Below the pieces are notes generated by a model. That model was not told where the DNA came from. It ran no database searches and was given only the letters and a program-made list of their open reading frames with translations. This document shows positions 1 through 5,052 of a stretch of 5,751 nt of DNA, one piece after another. Numbering within the stretch: position 1 is the stretch's first letter; each line of letters opens with the position of its first letter. A program made the position numbers and the translations under genes. Source of the DNA: Burkholderiales bacterium (GTDB lineage Bacteria > Pseudomonadota > Gammaproteobacteria > Burkholderiales > SG8-41); assembly GCA_019746155.1 (NCBI GenBank), contig JAIESJ010000206.1, positions 1-5,751 of the forward strand, written 5' to 3'.

Positions 1-484
1 AAAAAGCGGTGCGGCGGCGGCGCTACCCGATCTTTACCGCGGCAGGAATGTGATCATCACGCCGCAGCCCGAAACCGCGGCGCGGGCACTCAGCGTGGTG
101 CGTTCCGCGTGGCGGTTGTGCGGCGCGCGCATCGTGCGGCTCGAGGCGAAGGAGCACGACGCGATTTTCGCCGCCGTCAGCCACTTGCCGCATGTGCTGG
201 CGTTCGCCCTGGTCAATGCGCTGGCGCGGCGTCCTGACGCGAAAAAACTGTTAGGCTTTTCCGGCGGCGGCCTGCGCGATACGGTGCGCATTGCCGGCAG
301 TTCACCCGAAATGTGGCGCGACATCTGTGTCGCCAACCGCGATGCGCTGCTCGCGGCGCTCGACGCATACGAAGACGAGCTCGAGAGCGTGAGGTCGGCG
401 ATCGAGGGCGGCGACGGCGCAACGCTCGAGCGCATGTTCGAGCGCGCGCGCGCGGTGCGCGGCAAATGGCTGAAGCGCGATTGA
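1..484 (+). CDS. tyrA: Prephenate dehydrogenase, C-terminal part (5' end outside window)
   Basis: The open frame enters from the left edge (first full codon at base 2) and gives 160 residues before TGA at 482-484. The enzyme oxidatively decarboxylates prephenate to 4-hydroxyphenylpyruvate with NAD(P)+, in the tyrosine branch. What remains is the helical C-terminal dimerisation and substrate domain. The family block HD..FAAVSHLPH is encoded at about 155-193, and the characteristic RIAGSSPEMWRDI block lies in bases 287-328. The N-terminal Rossmann domain, roughly 130 residues by comparison with the family, lies upstream and is not visible. aroA follows after 48 bases, so the two shikimate/aromatic genes are probably co-transcribed. 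An N-terminal fusion, for example to chorismate mutase, cannot be excluded. The GTG at 50 opens an in-frame stretch but is internal, because homology continues upstream of it. Confidence 0.9.
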   Translation, partial: KSGAAAALPDLYRGRNVIITPQPETAARALSVVRSAWRLCGARIVRLEAKEHDAIFAAVSHLPHVLAFALVNALARRPDAKKLLGFSGGGLRDTVRIAGSSPEMWRDICVANRDALLAALDAYEDELESVRSAIEGGDGATLERMFERARAVRGKWLKRD

Positions 485-516
485 TCAGGCCGGCCCGCGC
501 CTGAACCCGGCCGATC
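483..516 (+). other. Imperfect inverted repeat between tyrA and aroA
   Basis: GGCCGG at 488-493 pairs with CCGGCC at 507-512, and GATC at 483-486 pairs with GATC at 513-516, with A487 bulged. The loop is 13 bases. The structure starts inside the tyrA stop codon and ends directly before the aroA Shine-Dalgarno. No T tract follows, so it is not an intrinsic terminator. It could modulate aroA translation or mRNA decay, but short GC palindromes arise easily by chance in DNA of this composition. Confidence 0.3.
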
Positions 517-524
517 GGAGAGAG
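517..524 (+). promoter_or_regulatory. Ribosome binding site of aroA
   Basis: GGAGAGAG lies 8 bases before TTG at 533. It supports this unusual start codon, which also gives the normal N-terminus of the AroA family. Confidence 0.75.
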
Positions 525-532
525 CGAATACC

Positions 533-1849
533 TTGGACTACCTCGATCTTGCCCCCCTCCGCCGCGTGCGCGGCACGGTGAAGCTGCCGGGGTCCAAGAG
601 CATCTCCAACCGCATCCTGCTGCTGTCCGCCCTGGCCGAGGGGAATACGCGCATCCGCGACCTGCTCGATTCCGACGACACCCGCCGCATGCGCGACGCG
701 TTACGCAGCCTGGGTGTCGTCTGCGAAAGCGCGGGGGATGGAACGCTCAAGGTACATGGCACCGGAGGCGCGTTCGCGGTGAAGGCTGCGGAACTCTTTC
801 TCGGCAATGCCGGCACCGCGTTTCGCCCGCTGACGGCGGTGCTGGCGTTCGCCGGCGGCCACTACCGGCTGACGGGCGTGCCGCGCATGCACGAGCGGCC
901 GATCGGCGATCTGGTGGACGCCTTGAGGCACCTCGGCGCCGACATCGAATATCTGGGTCAGCCCGGCTATCCGCCGCTGGCGATTCGCCCGGCGGCGCTG
1001 CGCGCGGGCGGCGAGGTCGCCATACGCGGCGACGTTTCGAGCCAGTTCCTCACCGCGCTGCTGCTCGCCCTGCCGCTCACCGGCGCCCGCACCGAGGTGA
1101 AGGTGAAGGGCGAACTGATCTCCAAACCCTATGTGGACATCACGCTCAACACCATGCACAGGTTCGGCGTTAACGTGGAGCGCGAGGGCTGGGCGCGTTT
1201 CGTCGTGCCGGCGGATTGCCGCTACACGAGTCCCGGCGAGATCTATGTCGAGGGCGATGCTTCCTCGGCCTCGTATTTTCTGGCGGCGGGCGCGATCAGC
1301 GGGCTCACCGGCGGCGGCCCGGTGCGGGTGGAGGGGGTGGGGCGGGCCAGCATCCAGGGCGATGTGCGTTTTACCGAGGCTCTTGAACTCATGGGCGCCA
1401 AGGTTACGATGGGGGAGAACTGGATCGAGGCGACGGCCGGGGCGGCGGCCGGGCGCGGCAAGCTGCACGCGATCGACGCCGATTTCAACCATATTCCCGA
1501 TGCCGCAATGACCATCGCGGTGGCGGCGCTGTTTGCCGACGGCCCGAGCCGGCTGGGCAACATCGGCAGCTGGCGGGTCAAGGAGACCGACCGCATCGCC
1601 GCCATGGCTACCGAGCTGCGCAAGCTGGGGGCGCAGGTCGAGGAGGGCCCGGACTGGCTGCGGATCACGCCTCCGGCCGCCTTGCGGCCCGCTACCATCG
1701 ATACCTACGACGACCACCGCATGGCCATGAGTTTTTCGCTGGCGGCGTTGGGCGGGGTAGGCGTGCGCATCAACGAGCCGGGGTGTGTGGCCAAGACCTT
1801 CCCCGAATATTTCGCTGTGCTGGCCGAGATTTCGGAGACGGCTTCGTGA
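533..1849 (+). CDS. aroA: 3-phosphoshikimate 1-carboxyvinyltransferase (EPSP synthase)
   Basis: This is the sixth step of the shikimate pathway: it joins phosphoenolpyruvate to shikimate 3-phosphate to make EPSP, in the cytoplasm. The 438-residue protein is complete (E. coli has 427) and has the two-domain inverted alpha/beta-barrel family sequence. Visible landmarks are LPGSKSISNR (residues 18-27, with K22, S23 and R27), the PEP/glyphosate-site loop LGNAGTAFRP (90-99) with the class I glycine at G94, HERP with R122, S169-S170-Q171, catalytic D323 in IPDAAMT, KETDR (350-354), DDHR (393-396) and K421 in AKTFP. The alanine-substituted loop of glyphosate-tolerant class II enzymes is absent. The TTG start is chosen for its well-placed GGAGAGAG and because the protein then begins in register with homologues. 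The gene ends in TGA, 37 bases before the preferred cmk start. Confidence 0.97.
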   Translation: MDYLDLAPLRRVRGTVKLPGSKSISNRILLLSALAEGNTRIRDLLDSDDTRRMRDALRSLGVVCESAGDGTLKVHGTGGAFAVKAAELFLGNAGTAFRPLTAVLAFAGGHYRLTGVPRMHERPIGDLVDALRHLGADIEYLGQPGYPPLAIRPAALRAGGEVAIRGDVSSQFLTALLLALPLTGARTEVKVKGELISKPYVDITLNTMHRFGVNVEREGWARFVVPADCRYTSPGEIYVEGDASSASYFLAAGAISGLTGGGPVRVEGVGRASIQGDVRFTEALELMGAKVTMGENWIEATAGAAAGRGKLHAIDADFNHIPDAAMTIAVAALFADGPSRLGNIGSWRVKETDRIAAMATELRKLGAQVEEGPDWLRITPPAALRPATIDTYDDHRMAMSFSLAALGGVGVRINEPGCVAKTFPEYFAVLAEISETAS

Positions 1850-1876
1850 CCCGTGCCGTGGCGAAACATTGATGGT

Positions 1877-1880
1877 GGAG
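1877..1880 (+). promoter_or_regulatory. Ribosome binding site that favours the TTG start of cmk
   Basis: GGAG (within GGTGGAG, 1874-1880) sits 6 bases before TTG at 1887. An ATG at 1872 is in the same frame, but nothing purine-rich precedes it at the right distance. The site therefore argues for 1887, and the ATG would place the binding site inside the gene. Confidence 0.5.
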
Positions 1881-1886
1881 CAACAC

Positions 1887-2546
1887 TTGCCTCCCGTCAT
1901 AGCCATCGACGGCCCTTCGGCTTCCGGCAAGGGCACGGTTGCCCAGCTCGTCGCCCGCGAACTCGGCTTCCATTATCTCGACAGCGGGGCGCTCTACCGG
2001 CTGGTGGCGTTGGCCGCGCTGGAAGCCGGCATAAATCTCGAAGAAGAATCAAGAATCAGTGATATTGCATTGAATTTAAATGTAAAATTTAATGAAGGCG
2101 TGTGGCTGAATCAGAAAGAGGTCACTGCTGCGATCCGCGATGAGAAGATCAGCGCCGCCGCGTCCAGGGTGGCCGCCCTGCCGCGGGTACGGCAAGCGCT
2201 GCTGGCTCGCCAGCAGGCGTTCCGCCGGCCGCCCGGGCTGGTCGCAGACGGACGCGACATGGGCTCGGTGGTGTTCCCCGACGCCGTGCTCAAGATTTTC
2301 CTGACGGCCACTCCCGAGGCGCGTGCGGAACGAAGGTATAAACAGTTGATGGAAAAAGGAATGAGTGCTAACATGGACGCCCTTTTGCAGGATATTCGCG
2401 ATCGCGACGCGCGTGACAGCGCAAGGGCGGTAGCGCCGCTGCAGAAATGCGCTGAGGCCGTCTGTCTCGATACCACTGCATTGACGGTGGAAGCGGCGGT
2501 GGCAGAAGTGGTGGCGCGTTACAGACAAGCGCTGCGGGCGCCATGA
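1887..2546 (+). CDS. cmk: (d)CMP kinase (cytidylate kinase)
   Basis: The enzyme phosphorylates CMP and dCMP with ATP to the diphosphates, recycling cytidine nucleotides from RNA and lipid turnover. From TTG at 1887 it has 219 residues (224 from the alternative ATG at 1872; E. coli has 227). The P-loop GPSASGKGT is at residues 9-17, the CMP-binding LDSGALYR at 31-38, DGRDMGSVVFPDA at 121-133, and the arginine-rich lid RDARDSARAVAPL at 173-185. The CMP-binding insert typical of long bacterial Cmk is present at about 50-95. Part of its DNA (2041-2100) is strikingly AT-rich for this gene, with only 16 of 60 bases G or C. cmk preceding rpsA is a standard proteobacterial arrangement. The TGA stop lies inside a terminator-like hairpin. 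Confidence 0.95.
   Translation: MPPVIAIDGPSASGKGTVAQLVARELGFHYLDSGALYRLVALAALEAGINLEEESRISDIALNLNVKFNEGVWLNQKEVTAAIRDEKISAAASRVAALPRVRQALLARQQAFRRPPGLVADGRDMGSVVFPDAVLKIFLTATPEARAERRYKQLMEKGMSANMDALLQDIRDRDARDSARAVAPLQKCAEAVCLDTTALTVEAAVAEVVARYRQALRAP
2346..2374 (+). promoter_or_regulatory. Candidate internal promoter in cmk, directed at rpsA
   Basis: TTGATG (2346-2351) and TAACAT (2369-2374) are separated by 17 bases, and TGC directly precedes the -10, giving an extended -10. Each hexamer matches the sigma-70 consensus at four of six positions. The codons here end in A or T more often than elsewhere in the gene. As I recall, E. coli rpsA is also served partly by promoters inside cmk, which makes the position plausible. 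This is pattern-based only. Confidence 0.3.
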
Positions 2547-2570
2547 GTCAACGAGACGCATGGTTTTTTT
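2541..2570 (+). terminator. Terminator-like hairpin with T tract at the cmk-rpsA junction
   Basis: CCATG (2541-2545) pairs with CATGG (2559-2563). After one A-G mismatch, GTC (2547-2549) pairs with GAC (2555-2557), closing an AACGA loop. Seven T follow at once (2564-2570). This has the form of an intrinsic terminator of moderate strength. It overlaps the cmk stop codon (2544-2546), so a ribosome finishing cmk would cover the 5' arm. That suggests partial, translation-sensitive termination rather than a fixed operon end. Confidence 0.5.
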
Positions 2571-2572
2571 AA
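2543..2572 (+). other. Possible nine-codon leader reading frame across the junction hairpin
   Basis: ATG at 2543-2545 overlaps the cmk TGA as ATGA, an arrangement suited to reinitiation. The frame reads MSQRDAWFF and stops with TAA at 2570-2572. It covers the hairpin and T tract exactly. The two TTT codons are the T tract itself and TGG is the end of the stem, so the Trp-Phe-Phe ending may be accidental. There is no good Shine-Dalgarno. I regard it as a candidate only. Confidence 0.2.
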
Positions 2573-2577
2573 CGTAC

Positions 2578-2594
2578 CCCGTCGCCACGACGGG
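2578..2594 (+). promoter_or_regulatory. Hairpin in the rpsA leader
   Basis: CCCGTCG (2578-2584) and CGACGGG (2588-2594) form a perfect 7-bp stem with a CCA loop, ending 23 bases before the rpsA start codon. Only three T follow, so it is a poor terminator. The bases between it and the ATG are AU-rich and lack a Shine-Dalgarno. A structured leader with an open AU-rich start region resembles the general design of S1 self-regulated leaders, although the GGA-containing loops known from E. coli are not seen. Confidence 0.4.
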
Positions 2595-2617
2595 TTTATC
2601 TAACACATTGAATCTTA

Positions 2618-4336
2618 ATGATAAAAACTTCTTCCCCGGCATCAGGGTCCGCTGAGAATTTCGCCGCACTCTTTGAAGAAAGCCTGTCCCACAAGGAAAT
2701 GCGGGTCGGTGAGGTGATCACCGCTGAAATCATACGCGTCGACAACAATTTCGTAGTGGTCAATGCCGGGCTCAAATCGGAAAGCTATATTGCGGCTGAA
2801 GAATTCCTGAACGACCGCGGCGAGATCGAGGCCAAGCCCGGTGATTTCGTCAAGGTTGCGATCGAAGCGCTCGAGGATGGCTACGGCGAAACCCGGCTCT
2901 CGCGCGACAAGGCGAAGCGACTGGCAGCGTGGCTCGATCTCGAAGAGGCGCTCGAGAAGGGCACGGTGGTGCAGGGCACGATCAACGGCAAGGTCAAGGG
3001 CGGTCTCACCGTGATGGTGAATGGCATCCGTGCCTTCCTGCCCGGTTCGCTGGTCGATATCCGGCCGGTCAAGGACACGACGCCGTACGAAAACAAGCAG
3101 ATGGAGTTCAAGGTCATCAAGCTCGACCGCAAGCGCAACAACGTCGTGGTGTCGCGGCGCGCAGTACTGGAAGCGAGCCAGGGCGCCGAACGCGAGGCGC
3201 TGCTGGCTAACCTGCAGGAGGGCGCGGTGGTCAAGGGCATCGTCAAGAACATCACCGATTACGGCGCGTTCGTCGACTTGGGCGGCATCGATGGCCTGCT
3301 GCACATCACCGACCTCGCCTGGCGTCGCGTCAAGCATCCGTCGGAGATTCTGGCGGTCGGCGACGAAATCGAAGCCAAGGTACTCAAGTTCGACCAGGAG
3401 AAAAACCGCGTGTCGCTGGGCATGAAGCAGCTCGGCGAAGATCCGTGGGTGGGGCTGTCGCGGCGCTACCCGACCGGAACGCGGCTGTTCGGCAAGGTCA
3501 GCAATCTTACCGACTACGGTGCGTTCGTCGAGATCGAGCAGGGCATCGAAGGCCTGGTTCACGTCTCCGAAATGGACTGGACCAACAAGAACGTGCATCC
3601 GTCGAAAGTGGTGCAGTTGGGCGATGAAGTCGAAGTCATGGTGCTCGAAATCGACGAGGAGCGCCGCCGCATTTCCCTCGGCATGAAGCAGTGCATGCCC
3701 AACCCGTGGGAAGAGTTCGCGATGAACCACAAGAAAGGCGACAAGGTGCGCGGCCAGATCAAGTCGATCACCGATTTCGGCATTTTCATCGGCCTGCCCG
3801 GCGGCATCGACGGCCTGGTGCACCTGTCGGATCTGTCGTGGAGCCAGCCCGGCGAGGAAGCGGTCCGCAACTACCGGAAGGGCGAGGAAACCGAGGCGAT
3901 GGTGCTGTCGATCGACGTCGAGCGCGAGCGCATTTCGCTGGGCATCAAGCAGCTCGACGGCGACCCGTTCACCGGCTACGTGTCCGCGCACGACAAGAAT
4001 TCGGTCGTCACCGGAACGGTGAAGTCGATCGACGCCAAAGGAGCGGTAATTCAGCTCGACGCCGACATCGAGGGCTATCTGCGTGCATCCGAGGTGGCGC
4101 GCGACCGCGTCGAAGACATCCGGACCCGGCTCAAGGAAGGCGATACGGTGACGGCGATGATCATCAACATCGATCGCAAGAACCGCACCATCAATTTGTC
4201 GATCAAAGCCAAGGATATGGCGGAGGAGGCCGAAGCGATGCGGAAACTGGCTTCGGACAAGCAGGCAAGCACCGGCACGACCAACCTGGGCGCCTTGCTC
4301 AAGGCCAAACTGGATACGGCCAATACTCAACAATAA
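2618..4336 (+). CDS. rpsA: 30S ribosomal protein S1
   Basis: S1 binds mRNA on the small subunit and helps unfold it for initiation, especially on messages with weak Shine-Dalgarno sites. The protein has 572 residues (E. coli 557), with six S1/OB-fold domains at roughly 28-96, 114-180, 201-269, 286-356, 373-443 and 460-529. Domains 3 to 5 carry the clearest repeats (ITDYGAFVDL, LTDYGAFVEI, ITDFGIFIGL). Domains 1 and 2 are the divergent ribosome-binding pair that begins after FAALFEESL. The tail 530-572 is charged and probably flexible, ending near NLGALLKAKL. The start is well fixed: an in-frame TGA lies at 2609-2611, only two codons separate it from ATG 2618, and the next ATG (2699) would cut into domain 1. 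No Shine-Dalgarno is visible, consistent with S1 controlling its own translation. It ends in TAA and is followed closely by ihfB. Confidence 0.98.
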   Translation: MIKTSSPASGSAENFAALFEESLSHKEMRVGEVITAEIIRVDNNFVVVNAGLKSESYIAAEEFLNDRGEIEAKPGDFVKVAIEALEDGYGETRLSRDKAKRLAAWLDLEEALEKGTVVQGTINGKVKGGLTVMVNGIRAFLPGSLVDIRPVKDTTPYENKQMEFKVIKLDRKRNNVVVSRRAVLEASQGAEREALLANLQEGAVVKGIVKNITDYGAFVDLGGIDGLLHITDLAWRRVKHPSEILAVGDEIEAKVLKFDQEKNRVSLGMKQLGEDPWVGLSRRYPTGTRLFGKVSNLTDYGAFVEIEQGIEGLVHVSEMDWTNKNVHPSKVVQLGDEVEVMVLEIDEERRRISLGMKQCMPNPWEEFAMNHKKGDKVRGQIKSITDFGIFIGLPGGIDGLVHLSDLSWSQPGEEAVRNYRKGEETEAMVLSIDVERERISLGIKQLDGDPFTGYVSAHDKNSVVTGTVKSIDAKGAVIQLDADIEGYLRASEVARDRVEDIRTRLKEGDTVTAMIINIDRKNRTINLSIKAKDMAEEAEAMRKLASDKQASTGTTNLGALLKAKLDTANTQQ

Positions 4337-4345
4337 GGGGGCACC

Positions 4346-4630
4346 ATGACCAAGTCGGAGCTGATCGCAAAACTTGCGGCGCGCTATCCGCAGCTGGTGG
4401 CGAAGGACGCCGAGCTCGCGGTGAAAATGATTCTGGATGCAATGGCCAAAAGCCTGTCCCAGGGCCAGCGCATCGAGATCAGGGGGTTCGGCAGTTTCGG
4501 CCTCAATTACCGTCCGCCGCGCACCGGGCGCAATCCGAAGTCGGGTGAAAAAGTGCAGGTGCCTGCGAAATACGTTCCGCACTTCAAGGCGGGCAAGGAA
4601 CTCCGGGAACGCGTGGATTTGAAGAAATAA
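4346..4630 (+). CDS. ihfB: Integration host factor subunit beta
   Basis: This is a 94-residue DNABII-family protein, the usual length. With IhfA (encoded elsewhere) it forms the heterodimer that bends DNA sharply at specific sites in recombination, replication and promoter control. The N-terminal helices are at about 1-40. IEIRGFGSFGLNYR (43-56) leads into the beta arm, where RTGRNPKSGEKV (59-70) carries P64, the proline that intercalates into the minor groove. MTKSELI at the start and the IRGFGSF form point to the beta subunit rather than IhfA or HU. The Shine-Dalgarno AGGGGG (4336-4341) begins on the last base of the rpsA stop codon, 4 bases before ATG. Co-transcription with rpsA is therefore very likely. 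I saw no convincing IHF consensus nearby to suggest autoregulation. It ends in TAA. Confidence 0.97.
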   Translation: MTKSELIAKLAARYPQLVAKDAELAVKMILDAMAKSLSQGQRIEIRGFGSFGLNYRPPRTGRNPKSGEKVQVPAKYVPHFKAGKELRERVDLKK

Positions 4631-4665
4631 CAAGTAGAAACCACTTAGGCATCGTTTGTTTGCGG

Positions 4666-4697
4666 CGGCATAATCGAAAGATCATGCCGTTTTTTTT
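4666..4697 (+). terminator. Intrinsic terminator after ihfB
   Basis: CGGCAT (4666-4671) pairs with ATGCCG (4684-4689). After one A-C mismatch, ATC (4673-4675) pairs with GAT (4680-4682), closed by a GAAA tetraloop (4676-4679). Eight T follow (4690-4697). It lies 35 bases after the ihfB stop codon and should end the rpsA-ihfB transcript, so lapA-lapB would need its own promoter or readthrough. Confidence 0.85.
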
Positions 4698-4713
4698 GTC
4701 CGGCGGCTTCCCG

Positions 4714-4722
4714 TGATATCCT
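4714..4722 (+). promoter_or_regulatory. Candidate extended -10 element of lapA
   Basis: TG-A-TATCCT has the TGn extension and four of six matches to TATAAT. There is no good -35 at normal spacing; TTGTCC (4696-4701) is 15 bases away. It lies only 9 bases before the lapA ATG, so transcription would begin at or just before the start codon. Weak evidence. Confidence 0.2.
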
Positions 4723-4731
4723 CATGGAACC

Positions 4732-5025
4732 ATGCGTTACCTGCTCTGGCTTTTCAAATTCGCGCTGTTCGTGCTGGTCCTGAGCTTCGCCATCAAGAAT
4801 ACCGAGACGGTGACGGTGCGTTATTACCTCGGGCATGAATGGCAGGCGCCGTTGGTATTCGTTTTGCTGGTGTTCTTGTGCGCCGGCATCGCGATCGGTA
4901 TCGTGGCAAGCCTCACGTATCTGTTCCGCCAGCGGCGCGAGATCATTGCATTGAAGCGCGAACTGCGGACGCAGACCGGCAGCGGCGGCGATGCGGCGTC
5001 CGCCAATCCGCCGGACGCGGCATGA
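4732..5025 (+). CDS. lapA: LapA family inner-membrane protein (DUF1049)
   Basis: This is a 97-residue protein with two hydrophobic segments, at about 3-21 and 39-65, joined by a short polar loop with the family-like IKNTETVTVRYY stretch (21-32). A basic cytoplasmic helix (66-80, RQRREIIALKRELR) follows, then a Gly/Ala/Pro-rich tail. In E. coli LapA (YciS) is co-expressed with LapB and has been linked to lipopolysaccharide assembly; its exact activity is less well defined than that of LapB. The start is set by the first hydrophobic segment. Only a weak, very close GGA (4726-4728) precedes it. lapB begins 27 bases downstream. The terminator upstream separates this gene from ihfB. Confidence 0.88.
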   Translation: MRYLLWLFKFALFVLVLSFAIKNTETVTVRYYLGHEWQAPLVFVLLVFLCAGIAIGIVASLTYLFRQRREIIALKRELRTQTGSGGDAASANPPDAA

Positions 5026-5040
5026 GACCGCGCGTTTTTT
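5016..5040 (+). terminator. Weak terminator-like hairpin at the lapA-lapB junction
   Basis: CGCGG (5016-5020) pairs with CCGCG (5028-5032) around a 7-base loop that contains the lapA stop codon (5023-5025). Six T follow at 5035-5040 after two intervening bases. The stem is short, so it is more likely an attenuator or mRNA-stability element than a full terminator, or a chance structure in GC-rich DNA. Confidence 0.3.
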
Positions 5041-5052
5041 CAGCGACCCGTC

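Noticed and set aside
90..480. Long runs of CG/GC dinucleotides in tyrA as possible repeats
   Set aside because: They are Ala, Arg and Gly codons typical of a GC-rich genome. There is no periodic unit.
1785..1871. An upstream extension of cmk to ATG 1785
   Set aside because: It would overlap the end of aroA by 65 bases and add residues absent from Cmk homologues.
701..1936. A 411-codon open frame on the minus strand opposite aroA
   Set aside because: Its translation is Arg/His/Gln-rich with no family resemblance, while the + strand carries an intact EPSP synthase.
2047..2059. AATCAA followed by an AT-rich tract as an IHF binding site
   Set aside because: The second half of the consensus (TTR after four bases) does not match, and the AT-rich flank is on the wrong side.
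2642..4633. A 663-codon open frame on the minus strand opposite rpsA and ihfB
   Set aside because: It mirrors strongly supported genes. Long antisense frames are common opposite GC-rich, codon-biased genes, and the protein shows no recognisable domain.
4669..4674. CATAAT as a -10 promoter box for lapA
   Set aside because: It is part of the terminator stem and loop, and no acceptable -35 lies 16-18 bases upstream.
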